NCBI GenBank assembly: GCA_016235425.1
Contig: JACRLC010000033.1
Span: forward strand, 62,001-126,000
Direction: 5' to 3'
Origin: Chloroflexota bacterium
GTDB lineage: Bacteria; Chloroflexota; Anaerolineae; Anaerolineales; Villigracilaceae
Length of the DNA: 64,000 nucleotides
Below are positions 40,142 through 48,712 of the stretch, in pieces. Each line of letters begins with the position of its first letter. Positions within the stretch are counted from its first letter, which is position 1. The notes beneath the pieces were generated by a model. That model saw only the letters and a list, made by a program, of their open reading frames with translations. It was not told the DNA's origin and searched no databases. Both the position numbers and the translations under genes were made by a program.

Positions 40142-42172
40142 TTAACCTTTTCCCTCACCCTGGCCCTCTCCCTTCGGGAGAGGGGACAGACTCCCTTCCC
40201 CCTGCGGGGGAAGGGTTGGGGATGAGGGCTTTTCCACCAAATGACAGCTCACGAAATGCCTCTCGCTCAATTGATGAATCGCCGGCGCTTCGCCGCCACA
40301 CCGGTTGGATACGGCGGGACAACGCGGCGCAAAGCGGCAGCCTGCGGGCAGGTCATCCAGGCGCGGCGGATAGCCCGGGATCGAAGCCAGCCGTTTTTCG
40401 GGATGCGTGAGGTCGGGGAACGCCTTGAGCAGTTCCTGTGTGTAGGGATGCTGTGCCAGGTTGTAAACCGTGTCCACGTCCGAGTATTCAGCGGTCACGC
40501 CGCCGTACATCACAAGCACAGAGTCGCACATCTCGGCGACCACGCCCAGGTCGTGTGTGACAAAAATGATCGAGAGGCCGAGGCGCTTGCGCAGGCTGTC
40601 GAGCAGTTCCAATACCTGCGCCTGGATCATCACGTCCAGCGCGGTGGTCGGCTCGTCCGCGATGACCACCTGCGGGTTGCAGGCCAATGCCATGGCGATC
40701 ATGGCGCGCTGGCGCATCCCGCCTGAATATTGATGCGGATAATGGTCGCGGTGTTTGGCCGTGATTCCGACGAGGTCGAGCAGTTCATCCACGCGCGCAT
40801 CCAGCGCGGCCTCCTTCATGTCGGGATCATGCTTCACGATTGCTTCTTCGATTTGCTCGCCCACCGTCCGCACCGGGTTGAGCGCGTTCATCGCGCCCTG
40901 AAAGACAATCGAGATGCCCTTCCAACGCACAGACTCCATCTCCTGCTCGGTCAGCGCGGTCAGTTCCCTGCCGCCAAACCAGACTTCGCCGTTCACGATC
41001 TGTCCTGCCGCGGGGAGCAGTTTCAACAGGCCAAGCACGAGCGTCGTCTTGCCGCATCCGCTTTCGCCGACCAGCCCCAACAATTCGCCCTGCCGCAGGG
41101 TGAACGAGACATTTTCGACGGCCCGCGCGGGAGGCTTGCCCTCATTGATGTAGGAGATGGACAGGTCATTCACTTCGATGAGGATCGGCGCTTCGTCCGG
41201 GACCCTCTGCCGGGTCCCGCCATGAAGCGGTTTTCCCGCCGCCTCATGTCTGATCACGTCGCGGGCGCGCATCAGATGGTGAGTCTCGAGCCGCGGGTTG
41301 AGCACCTGTTCGAGGCCATGCCCGAAGAGAGTCAACGCGAGCACCACCCACACGATCCCGAAGCCCGGCGTGACCAGCGCCCACCACGCGCCGACGCTCA
41401 TCGCGCCGCGTCCGAAGGCAAAGTTCAGCATCTGGCCCCACGAGATGGCGGTTGGGTCGCCGAGACCGATGAAGCTGAGCGTGCTTTCGTTGAGGATCGC
41501 GAGAGAGATGACCAGGATGGCATTGACCACCAGCAGTGGCATGACCAGCGGCAGGATGTGATGCCTGATGATGTGTGCGTTGCCCGCGCCGATGGCGCGT
41601 GCGCGCAGGACGAACTTGCGCGATTTCACGGCCAGCGTTTGCGAACGGACGATGCGCGCGGTCGTCGTCCAGCCCAGCAGGCCAATGACGAAGATGATGT
41701 TGAGCAGGTTGGGTTTTGTCAGCGCGACGATGACGACCATCAACGGCAGGTCGGGGATGACGAGCATGATGTCGGTGAAGCGCATGAGCAGGTTTTCGGT
41801 CCGCCCGCCGTAGAAACCCGCCGCGATGCCGATCACGCCGCCGAGGATGACCGAGATGAACGCCGCGAAGAAACCGACGATCAGCGAAACGCGCGCGCCG
41901 TAGATGAAACTGGAAAACACGTCCTTTCCGGCGTCGTCCGTGCCGAACCAGCTCTGCGGACTGGGCGGCTGGTAAACGTCGGCGCTGGTCACGTCCGCCG
42001 AGACGGACGGGTCATGGGTTGCGATCAGCGGCGCAAACACGGCGACGATGACGATGACGATCAACATCCCCAGGCCGACGAGCGCCATGCGGTTCTGGCG
42101 GAATATTTTCCAGAAATCCAATAACGGTGTGGAAGGTACGGATGGTTTGAGTTCGGTGGTTTGCAATGCCAT
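40142..42172 (-). CDS. Fused permease (DppC type) and ATPase (DppD type) of a peptide ABC importer
   Basis: 676 residues joining two normally separate subunits. Residues about 1-300 are a BPD-type permease (FGTDDAGKDVFSSFIYGARVS, EAA-like loop RARAIGAGNAHIIRHHILP). From about 330 an OppD-type ATPase follows: GESGCGKTT, QYSGGMRQR, VVIADEPTTALDV and the C-terminal CRFAPRCPAVSNRC. A short linker (HEAAGKPLHGGTRQ) joins them. Natural fusions of this kind fix the 1:1 stoichiometry. The last ~28 residues (PPQGEGSLSPLPKGEG) are encoded by a palindromic repeat. It lies between the DppB-like permease and DppF-like ATPase genes, spaced 2-3 bp. Confidence 0.93.
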   Translation of the reverse strand: MALQTTELKPSVPSTPLLDFWKIFRQNRMALVGLGMLIVIVIVAVFAPLIATHDPSVSADVTSADVYQPPSPQSWFGTDDAGKDVFSSFIYGARVSLIVGFFAAFISVILGGVIGIAAGFYGGRTENLLMRFTDIMLVIPDLPLMVVIVALTKPNLLNIIFVIGLLGWTTTARIVRSQTLAVKSRKFVLRARAIGAGNAHIIRHHILPLVMPLLVVNAILVISLAILNESTLSFIGLGDPTAISWGQMLNFAFGRGAMSVGAWWALVTPGFGIVWVVLALTLFGHGLEQVLNPRLETHHLMRARDVIRHEAAGKPLHGGTRQRVPDEAPILIEVNDLSISYINEGKPPARAVENVSFTLRQGELLGLVGESGCGKTTLVLGLLKLLPAAGQIVNGEVWFGGRELTALTEQEMESVRWKGISIVFQGAMNALNPVRTVGEQIEEAIVKHDPDMKEAALDARVDELLDLVGITAKHRDHYPHQYSGGMRQRAMIAMALACNPQVVIADEPTTALDVMIQAQVLELLDSLRKRLGLSIIFVTHDLGVVAEMCDSVLVMYGGVTAEYSDVDTVYNLAQHPYTQELLKAFPDLTHPEKRLASIPGYPPRLDDLPAGCRFAPRCPAVSNRCGGEAPAIHQLSERHFVSCHLVEKPSSPTLPPQGEGSLSPLPKGEGQGEGKG
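40152..40228. repeat. Double palindromic repeat (CCCTCACCC/GGGAGAGGG family) at the fusion gene 3' end
   Basis: CCCTCACCC...CCCTCTCCC-TTC-GGGAGAGGG followed by CCCTTCCCC...GGGGAAGGG and ATGAGGG: two nested hairpins. It encodes the Pro/Gly-rich tail of the permease-ATPase fusion. Confidence 0.85.
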
Positions 42173-42174
42173 GA

Positions 42175-43203
42175 TTACACCGTCTGCACGCGCGGATCGA
42201 GGTAGGAATAGGCGAGGTCTGCAAGCAGGTTGGCGAGAATGACGCTGACGGCGATCAACAGGAACGCGCCCTGCAGCACGGGGAAGTCACGCCGCAAAAC
42301 GGCCTCGTAGATCGCACCGCCCAGTCCCGGCCAGGAGAACACAGTCTCGATTTGAATCGCGCCCGCCACGGTAAATCCCAGGTTGATGGCGATGACCGTC
42401 ACCAGCGGGAGCATCGCATTCTTCAGGGCGTGGTCCTTCAAAATCTGGAATGTGCTCAAGCCTTTGGCCTTGGCGGTCAAAATATAATCTTCGGACAGAA
42501 CGTCCAGCAGGCTGGAGCGCATGATGAGCATGTATTCGCCCATGTACACAATGGTGTACGTCAGTGTGGGCAGGAACATATGGATGGCAATATCCCCCCA
42601 TTGCTGCAGAAGCGGATAAGTACTTGCCCCTGGAAGTGCCTTGCCTCCGATGGGCAGACCGTTGTTGCTCCCCCAAAAGAGCAGGATAATACCCAGCCAG
42701 AAGGTCGGCAGGCTCCACGCCAGCAGGCTGGTGATCAATGCCGCATAATCAATGGACGTGCGCGCCTTCCACGCCGCGAACAAACCGAACAGCACGCCGA
42801 TGATGATGGAGAGGATTTGCCCCGCGCCGATCAGCAGGATCGTGTTCCACAACCTCTCCACCAAAATCTCCGCAACGGGACGGTTGGTGTGATAACTGAT
42901 CCCGAATTCCCCTTTGAAGAGATTACCGACGTAAATAAAGAACTGGGTTTCGAGCGGATTGACGCCGCACGAGCCCACCTCGATGGGATTCAGCGTTTCA
43001 AAGCAATTGATCACCGGCTTGTCCAGTCCGTAGCGGGCGCGCAAAGCCTCAATCGCTTCCTTTTTCAGACGCGGGTCATGAACCCCGGCCCGCGCCGGGT
43101 CGCCGGGCAGAACGCGAAATAAAAAGAAGTTCAGGACAAGCACGAACAGGACAGTGAAGGCGGCCCAGCCAATCTTCCCTGCCAGATAGCGAAAACGTTT
43201 CAC
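42175..43203 (-). CDS. Peptide ABC transporter permease (DppB/OppB type)
   Basis: About 342 residues, inner-membrane permease with a first helix (AAFTVLFVLVLNFFLFRVLPGDP) and the conserved DPRLKKEAIEALRARYGLD of DppB proteins. The periplasmic loop and five further helices end with the EAA region (AKAKGLSTFQILKDHALKNAMLPLVT). The start is taken as GTG at 43203, with AGGAG six bases upstream; an in-frame ATG at 43227 lies inside a palindromic repeat and is less likely. Downstream genes are almost contiguous, so the operon is SBP, permease, fusion, ATPase. Confidence 0.9.
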   Translation of the reverse strand: MKRFRYLAGKIGWAAFTVLFVLVLNFFLFRVLPGDPARAGVHDPRLKKEAIEALRARYGLDKPVINCFETLNPIEVGSCGVNPLETQFFIYVGNLFKGEFGISYHTNRPVAEILVERLWNTILLIGAGQILSIIIGVLFGLFAAWKARTSIDYAALITSLLAWSLPTFWLGIILLFWGSNNGLPIGGKALPGASTYPLLQQWGDIAIHMFLPTLTYTIVYMGEYMLIMRSSLLDVLSEDYILTAKAKGLSTFQILKDHALKNAMLPLVTVIAINLGFTVAGAIQIETVFSWPGLGGAIYEAVLRRDFPVLQGAFLLIAVSVILANLLADLAYSYLDPRVQTV

Positions 43204-43219
43204 TTTCCGCTCCTCTTTC

Positions 43220-43294
43220 ACCCTCATCCCCGGCCCTTCCCCCGAAGGGGGAAGGGAGTTTCCCCTCTCCCTTCGGGAGAGGGTAGGGTGAGGG
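43220..43294. repeat. Double palindromic repeat (CCCTCACCC/GGGAGAGGG family)
   Basis: CCCTCATCCCC, CCCTTCCCCC/GGGGGAAGGG and CCCTCTCCC-TTC-GGGAGAGGG with a terminal GGGTGAGGG. It fills the gap between the substrate-binding protein and permease genes and could reduce downstream expression. Confidence 0.85.
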
Positions 43295-43304
43295 CAATTT
43301 TCTA

Positions 43305-44936
43305 CTACTTCACCGGCTCGATCACAACCAGCGAGGTCGTATCCGCAAGCTCCACTTTCGGCTGATCGGTGATCCAGCCGGTGAAGCGGTCGGTTCGGAA
43401 AGCCTGAATATTCGGGTCGTAGTACGGGATGATGTACACGACATCGTTGTGGACGATTTCCTGCATTTGCCTGACGAGCGCAATGCGTTTGTCCTTGTCG
43501 AGTTCGGTGGCCTGCTGGGCGAACAAATCGTCAAATTCAGGATTCGAGTAACCGGTCTCGCTCGAACCGGTCGGGATCTGGTCAGTCGTCATGACGCCAA
43601 GCAACAGGTTCGGGTCAGGGTCGGAACCCCAGCCCCAGATCATGACGTCGAAGTCGAAGGCGGGACAACACTGCGCGGTCAGGGCATCCGGGTCGACTGC
43701 CTGCAATTGGAGTTCGATGCCGATCTCGCCCCACATTTCGCTGAGCAATTCCGCCGTGCGCGGAGCGTCAATGCTGTCACTGGGCCAGTTCAAACGGAAG
43801 TTCAAGGGATTCGTCCCATCGGGCATTTCACGGACGCCATCGCCATCGCTATCCTTATAACCGGCATCGTCCAGAATCTGATTGGCTTTGGCGACGTCGT
43901 ATTCATAATCGGCCAAGCCGTCGTTGAACCAGACGCCGAGGCCGTCGGGGATCAAGGTCATGCCCGGGCTGGCGAGTCCAAGCTGGACAACGTCAATGAT
44001 CTTCTTTTTATCCGTTGCATGAGCCATCGCCAGGCGGACGTTTCGGTCGCGCAGGGCCGGGTGACCGGAGCAAATGCCGCCGTCCGCGGTTGGGCAGTTT
44101 TCCGGGTCAACCTGGTTCAGGATGATATCGGTCACCGTTGGGGCAAAAGGCGCGCCGACCACGACCTCGACGTTCGATTCACCGCGCAGGCTTTCTACCG
44201 CGGTGGCCGGCATTTCGGTGATCATATCCACCTGGCCGGTCTTGATGGCCTGCACCAGGGCGTCGTTGCTCGCGAAGGTCTGGAAGATCACTTCGCTGAT
44301 CTTGGGCGGCGTCCTGAAATGATCCTTGTTCGCGGTGAGGTGGACGAATTCATTCTGTTTGTACTCCACCATCTTGAACGGGCCGCTTCCAATCATTTCC
44401 ACATTTTCGAATTCAATCGGGTCCGCGCTTTCCCAGATATGCTTGGGCAGGACGTACAGGAAAACCAGTTGCGCGTCGATGTTCGGGATCGCTTCCGTCA
44501 ACGTGATGACCACTTCGTTGTCGGGAGTCGCTTCGATGGTGTCGAAATAGATGGTGTAGCCGTTCATATACGGAAAGTCAACATTGTCCCTGTAAAAATT
44601 GTACGTGAAGGCAATGTCTTCCGCGGTCAGCGGCTGGCCATCGTGGAATTTGATCCCGTCCTTGATTTTGTAGGTGTAGGTCAGGTTATCATCGGAGACG
44701 CTTACACTATCCGCCAGGCTGAGTGTGAATGTGCCGTCCAGGTTCAACTCGTACATCGAATCATAGACCAGCTCAAAGATGATGTACGCCTCCGAAAGCA
44801 CGGCAGTGCCCGGGTTCAGTGTGTCGGGACTGCCTGCCCAGCCCACGCGCGCGGTTGCGCCTCCTCCACTCCCGCCTCCGCAAGCCGCAAGGACGAACGC
44901 GGCGACGATCAATACATACAACAGTTTTTGTTTCAT
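43305..44936 (-). CDS. Peptide ABC transporter substrate-binding lipoprotein (SBP family 5)
   Basis: 543 residues. It has a lipoprotein signal (MKQKLLYVLIVAAFVLAAC, Cys19 lipidated) and a Gly/Ser linker, then an OppA/DppA-type cluster C binding protein: TLNPGTAVLSEAYIIFELVYDSMYEL, IKDGIKFHDGQPLTAEDIAFTYNFY, ATDKKKIIDVVQLGLASPG and LNFRLNWPS. It captures oligopeptides or related ligands outside the membrane and delivers them to the permeases encoded next. It is the first structural gene of the operon, preceded by an intrinsic terminator and a 14-codon ORF. Confidence 0.94.
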   Translation of the reverse strand: MKQKLLYVLIVAAFVLAACGGGSGGGATARVGWAGSPDTLNPGTAVLSEAYIIFELVYDSMYELNLDGTFTLSLADSVSVSDDNLTYTYKIKDGIKFHDGQPLTAEDIAFTYNFYRDNVDFPYMNGYTIYFDTIEATPDNEVVITLTEAIPNIDAQLVFLYVLPKHIWESADPIEFENVEMIGSGPFKMVEYKQNEFVHLTANKDHFRTPPKISEVIFQTFASNDALVQAIKTGQVDMITEMPATAVESLRGESNVEVVVGAPFAPTVTDIILNQVDPENCPTADGGICSGHPALRDRNVRLAMAHATDKKKIIDVVQLGLASPGMTLIPDGLGVWFNDGLADYEYDVAKANQILDDAGYKDSDGDGVREMPDGTNPLNFRLNWPSDSIDAPRTAELLSEMWGEIGIELQLQAVDPDALTAQCCPAFDFDVMIWGWGSDPDPNLLLGVMTTDQIPTGSSETGYSNPEFDDLFAQQATELDKDKRIALVRQMQEIVHNDVVYIIPYYDPNIQAFRTDRFTGWITDQPKVELADTTSLVVIEPVK

Positions 44937-44978
44937 TCTTCCTCCTCTCCAAGGGTGAATGGCTGTGGGACAATCCTG

Positions 44979-45017
44979 AAAAAATAACGCGCCACAGGCA
45001 AGTGCCTGCCCTGGCGC
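44979..45017 (-). terminator. Intrinsic terminator in the leader of the peptide-importer operon
   Basis: On the minus strand GCGCCA-GGG-CAGGCA pairs with TGCCTG-TGGCGC, then TTATTTTTT follows. It lies 43-81 bases before the binding-protein ATG, after the short ORF at 45022-45066. No other minus-strand gene precedes it, so it must act within the operon's own leader. Confidence 0.7.
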
Positions 45018-45021
45018 GCCG

Positions 45022-45066
45022 CTAACAAACCTCTGGGAAATTGTAACGGTCTTTGGCGGGTTTCAA
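45022..45066 (-). CDS. Putative 14-residue leader peptide of the peptide-importer operon
   Basis: TTG at 45066 with GAGGA eight bases upstream opens a 14-codon frame (MKPAKDRYNFPEVC) that stops 5 bases before the terminator hairpin. A promoter (TTGATA-N16-TAAAAT at 45096-45123) gives a leader of about 20 nt before it. The arrangement fits ribosome-controlled attenuation of the importer genes. The evidence is layout only and expression is unproven. Confidence 0.4.
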   Translation of the reverse strand: MKPAKDRYNFPEVC

Positions 45067-45095
45067 GAAAATGTCCTCACAAAAATTGTACTGTA

Positions 45096-45123
45096 ATTTT
45101 ATTTATTTTGCTATACTTATCAA
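45096..45123 (-). promoter_or_regulatory. Promoter of the peptide-importer operon
   Basis: Minus-strand TTGATA (45118-45123), 16-bp spacer, TAAAAT (45096-45101), in an AT-rich divergent promoter region. On the plus strand TGC-TATACT (45109-45117) is an extended -10 for the S9 peptidase gene. Confidence 0.55.
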
Positions 45124-45135
45124 AAAGAAGGCATC

Positions 45136-47013
45136 ATGGACAAACCCGTCAAACTCACCGAAAAATATGAACGCAACGGCTGGCCCTCCGTCAAACGCCC
45201 CGACCTCAAACCGCCCGCGGGCTGGAACCTTTCTCTTTTGACTTCGATTGAACGGATCCGCTCCCATGCCTTATCGCCCGATGGAGGCTTGATCTCCTTC
45301 ATAAAAGACGGCGAATCACTCTCCGACGTATACCTGCTTCCGTTAAATGGACATTGGCCTGCCCGAATCACCTTTGACCGCCCCCTCGCACCCTATTGGG
45401 ATGATGAGATCCCCGAATGGTCGCCGGATGGCAAGTGGCTTGCCTTTGGGATAAAAGGTCACGTGCATATCACCCCTGCCTCCTCCCTGAGCGCAGTCGA
45501 AGGGGGCGGCCTCCCCAAAAAGATCACGGACTTCACCACCGCCGCAAGCGGCCCGCGCTGGATGCCAGATTCGAATGGAATGATCGTCACAGTTGAGCGC
45601 AACGACGCAGACCAACTCCTGCTCACCGACCGCGACGGCTCCTGGCCGCGCGCATTGACAACCGACACCATCGGCGATCACTGGGATGCGCGTCCATCAC
45701 CGGATGGCAAGTTCATCACGTATACCCTGCGCCGCTTCGATGATTTGAACAGGCTCGATATTGTCCTGCTCGAAATTGCCACAGGAAAATCCGTCACACT
45801 TTATGGCAAACCGTCCACGCGGGCGATGTCGGCAAAGTGGTCACCGGATGGTCAATGGATTGCGTTCGCATCGCAAGAGACGGGCCGCGAAGAACTGTAT
45901 CTTGTCAAACCAAACGGCGATGGATTGCATCAACTCACGAATTCAGGACACGATGTCTTTCAATTTGAATGGTCGCCAAGTTCAAAGAGGCTCGCCGCGG
46001 TCTTTAATCGGAACGGCGCGTTCGAGCTGAGTCTTGTCGAGGCGGAATCAGGTTCGGTGTCCGAATTAAGAGGCGGGGCGGGTATGCACTCGAATCCAAA
46101 TTGGGCGAAGGATGGATCATTTATCACATTCGAGTACGAGAGTCCGCTTCTCCCGCCCGATTTGTATCGAATGGATGTTGAAACAAAAAAGGTCACACAG
46201 TCGACGTTCTCGAATCCGCCCGCGATGCAGGTGAATAAACTGGTTCTGCCTGAGGTCGTCAGCTATAAAAGTTATGATGGGTTGGGAATTCCGGCGTTTT
46301 TGTACAAGCCTGCAAAATCAAACGGCGCGGCGATTGTGTATCCACACGGCGGGCCGAAGGATCAATATGGTTTCATTTGGGATGAACTTGCGCAATATTT
46401 TGTGGCGAAGGGATATACCTATCTTGCGCCGAACTATCGCGGCTCAACCGGCTATGGCCGCGACTTTGAGCGCGCCAACTACGATAATTGGGGTGTCGGT
46501 GATACGCAGGATTGCCTGCACGCCGCGAAATATCTGCGAACGATGAAAGACGTGAAGCCTGACCGCATCGGCATCATGGGTGGAAGCTATGGCGGCTACA
46601 TGACTTCATGCTCGCTGTCGCGCGACCCCGAATATCTCTTTGCCTGCGGCGTGATGAAGTATGGCGATTCGAACCTGGTCAGCTCGTGGGCCGAGTGCGA
46701 GAAACGCCTGCGAATTTACACCGAAATTTTCCTCGGCCACCCTGCGGACAAATTCGACATCTATCTCAAAGGCTCCCCCATTACCGACGTGAAAAACGTC
46801 CAAAAGCCGATTTTGATTTTACACGGACTGCTCGATACCGTCGTGCCGCCCGAAGCATCGGAAGAATGGGTTGAGGGACTCAAACGTCACGACAAAGTCT
46901 TCGAATACAAAACCTACGACGATGAGCCGCACGGCTTCCTGCGCCGCGAGAATCAACTCGATGCCTACGAGCGGATCGAGAGGTTTTTGGATTGGTATTT
47001 GTTGCCCAAATGA
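45136..47013 (+). CDS. S9 family serine peptidase (acylaminoacyl/dipeptidyl peptidase type)
   Basis: 625 residues. The N-terminal half is a TolB/DPP-like beta-propeller with repeated WSPDGKWLAF/WSPDGQWIAF blades. The C-terminal alpha/beta hydrolase has YPHGGPKDQYG, the nucleophile Ser484 in GGSYGGYMT, Asp in HGLLDTVVP and His in DEPHGF. No signal peptide, so it acts on short peptides in the cytosol. Divergent from the peptide importer and adjacent to it, it may process imported peptides. A small SSLSAVEGGG stretch (about 45483-45508) comes from a CTGAGCGCAGTCGAA-type repeat in a propeller loop. The start ATG at 45136 has AGAAGG upstream. Confidence 0.93.
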   Translation: MDKPVKLTEKYERNGWPSVKRPDLKPPAGWNLSLLTSIERIRSHALSPDGGLISFIKDGESLSDVYLLPLNGHWPARITFDRPLAPYWDDEIPEWSPDGKWLAFGIKGHVHITPASSLSAVEGGGLPKKITDFTTAASGPRWMPDSNGMIVTVERNDADQLLLTDRDGSWPRALTTDTIGDHWDARPSPDGKFITYTLRRFDDLNRLDIVLLEIATGKSVTLYGKPSTRAMSAKWSPDGQWIAFASQETGREELYLVKPNGDGLHQLTNSGHDVFQFEWSPSSKRLAAVFNRNGAFELSLVEAESGSVSELRGGAGMHSNPNWAKDGSFITFEYESPLLPPDLYRMDVETKKVTQSTFSNPPAMQVNKLVLPEVVSYKSYDGLGIPAFLYKPAKSNGAAIVYPHGGPKDQYGFIWDELAQYFVAKGYTYLAPNYRGSTGYGRDFERANYDNWGVGDTQDCLHAAKYLRTMKDVKPDRIGIMGGSYGGYMTSCSLSRDPEYLFACGVMKYGDSNLVSSWAECEKRLRIYTEIFLGHPADKFDIYLKGSPITDVKNVQKPILILHGLLDTVVPPEASEEWVEGLKRHDKVFEYKTYDDEPHGFLRRENQLDAYERIERFLDWYLLPK

Positions 47014-47073
47014 TCGCGCTGAGCAACCCCGTGCTGTTGGAGTGTGTTTGTTTGAGTGTAAGGAGATGGAAGA

Positions 47074-48270
47074 ATGAGGTTTAATGAAATGGCTACACGC
47101 AGCAATGTTGGCTTTTTTAACTTTGACGACTTAACCTGGCCTGAAGTCGCGGACCTGCCGCGCGACATACCTCTCGTACTTCCGCTCGGATCATCCTACG
47201 ACCTGGATTTGCTCGCTGACCAATTGAGTAATCCTCCCCGAATCGGACTCCTGCCATCCTTTCCATTCGGCTGGCGCGGCAGTGGATTGGAAGTACCTGA
47301 CCAGGTTTTTGCTCAATATATTTCAAACCTGCTCGACAGCCTGCGCGATGATGGGTTTTCGCGCGTCTATTGTCTCGCTTCACAGGGATTTGACCCTCAA
47401 TCTACATTCATCCTTCAGCATTCATCCGCCATCCTTCGCTTACCTCACGCTTCCCATTATTTACCAATTACTCAATTACCACCTGACAGTGAGCGCGGTA
47501 AAGTGATCCTCATTCCAATCGGCCATACCGAACAACACGGCTATCACCTGCCCCTCTCGGTTGATACCATCATTATTGATGCCATAGCAAGAGGCACTGT
47601 TGCTAAAGTGCCTACACGCAGTTGGGCGATGCCGGTCATGCCTTATGGGGTCAGCACACATCGCTCCTCGTTTGCCGCGACGATGAACGCAGGCGGACGA
47701 GCCTTTGAGGACTTTTGGGTTGCAGTAATTGATGTGCTTGCATCGCGTGGCTTTGACCGCTTCTATTTCATGAGCGGGCATGGCGGCAACACCTCATTTT
47801 TAGTCAATGTTGTGAAGTATGCAGGAGAACGTCATCGCAGAATTTTCTGCGCAACGGCTTGGTTGCACACATCGGGAAAGATCGGCGCGGCCGCGCTGGA
47901 AAAATATCGCACATCCCCCATCGGCGGCATGGGGCACGCCTGCGAACTGGAGACCGCATATTTGCTCCATCTGCGCCCGGACCTCTGCCACATGGAACGC
48001 GTGGTGGACGAAATGGATTTTGTGTCCACGCCTGATTACTACATGGATTGGATCGAAGGCGGCTCACTCATCGCGAATCCGCCCTGGGATGACGATACGA
48101 AGACCGGCGCATACGGCGCGGGCAGTCACGCGACTGCTGAAAAAGGCCGCCTCTGGCTGGAGGCGGCCATTGAAGAGAAAGCCGCGCACGTGGAGGAGAT
48201 CCACGAACAGCATGAGCGGCGCGAGAAGAGACGAAATGAAGGCTACGGCTTGTGGGGAAAGTTGCAGTAG
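47074..48270 (+). CDS. Creatininase-family amidohydrolase with a degenerate N-terminal duplicate
   Basis: 398 residues. The C-terminal half (from about 148) is a creatininase-type metallohydrolase: LIPIGHTEQHGYHLPLSVD (metal Glu, His, Asp), SGHGGNTSF and GHACELET. The N-terminal ~140 residues look like a second, inactive copy: NFDDLTWPEVADLPRDIPLVLPLGSS matches the opening of the family, and LLPSFPFGW...LLDSLRDDGFSRVYCLASQG the middle, but the metal ligands are lost. The true family members are about 250 residues. The substrate (creatinine or another cyclic amide) is unknown. The start at 47074 follows AAGGAG at a suitable distance. It lies downstream of the S9 peptidase, possibly cotranscribed. 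Confidence 0.85.
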   Translation: MRFNEMATRSNVGFFNFDDLTWPEVADLPRDIPLVLPLGSSYDLDLLADQLSNPPRIGLLPSFPFGWRGSGLEVPDQVFAQYISNLLDSLRDDGFSRVYCLASQGFDPQSTFILQHSSAILRLPHASHYLPITQLPPDSERGKVILIPIGHTEQHGYHLPLSVDTIIIDAIARGTVAKVPTRSWAMPVMPYGVSTHRSSFAATMNAGGRAFEDFWVAVIDVLASRGFDRFYFMSGHGGNTSFLVNVVKYAGERHRRIFCATAWLHTSGKIGAAALEKYRTSPIGGMGHACELETAYLLHLRPDLCHMERVVDEMDFVSTPDYYMDWIEGGSLIANPPWDDDTKTGAYGAGSHATAEKGRLWLEAAIEEKAAHVEEIHEQHERREKRRNEGYGLWGKLQ

Positions 48271-48339
48271 ACCTCTTGCAAAAGTATCCAAATCCCCGCT
48301 CTGCCGGGCATCAAAAAACAAGCACGTCCTGCACCGGCA

Positions 48340-48546
48340 TCAGCTCAACGACTGGTGAATCTTCTCCACCTCCTGCTCTTGCAGTTTTTCCAGGATACTG
48401 CTCAGAGTCTCCTTGCGGCGTTTCAACGCGTTCTTGAAATCCAGACGATCGGTGCTCACAATCTCCACGCGTAAGTCCGAAAGGTCCGCTTCGATGATTT
48501 CGCGAAGCATACGTTGTTCCTCCCGGGTCAGTTGTAACTTGATCAT
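48340..48546 (-). CDS. Small helical protein of unknown function
   Basis: 68 residues starting MIKLQLTREEQRMLREIIEA at the ATG at 48546, which has AAGGAG 7-8 bases upstream; upstream in-frame codons lack a site. It is a charged, two-helix protein (TREEQRMLREIIEADLSDLRVEI, then FKNALKRRKETLSSILEKLQEQEVEKI), probably coiled-coil. Small proteins of this type are common in the phylum but have no known function. Convergent with the creatininase-like gene. Confidence 0.65.
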   Translation of the reverse strand: MIKLQLTREEQRMLREIIEADLSDLRVEIVSTDRLDFKNALKRRKETLSSILEKLQEQEVEKIHQSLS

Positions 48547-48712
48547 ACGCTTCTCCTTTCTCAAACGTACGAACAACCTGTAAAAGCCTGCCCCACTACA
48601 GAATAGCACGAAAAGGGACATGCTTCAATACGCATGCATGGCGCGAGAAGAGACGGAACAAAGGTTATGGCTTGTGAGGAAAGTTTAGGTGAGCGACAAC
48701 TGTGATCGTTGA

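Noticed and set aside
40730-42124. 464-codon open frame antisense to the permease-ATPase fusion
   Set aside because: Composition is rich in Asp, His and Arg, typical of antisense frames in GC-rich genes; no domain.
43449-44987. 512-codon frame antisense to the substrate-binding protein
   Set aside because: Antisense shadow; extends over the lipoprotein signal region with no start signal.
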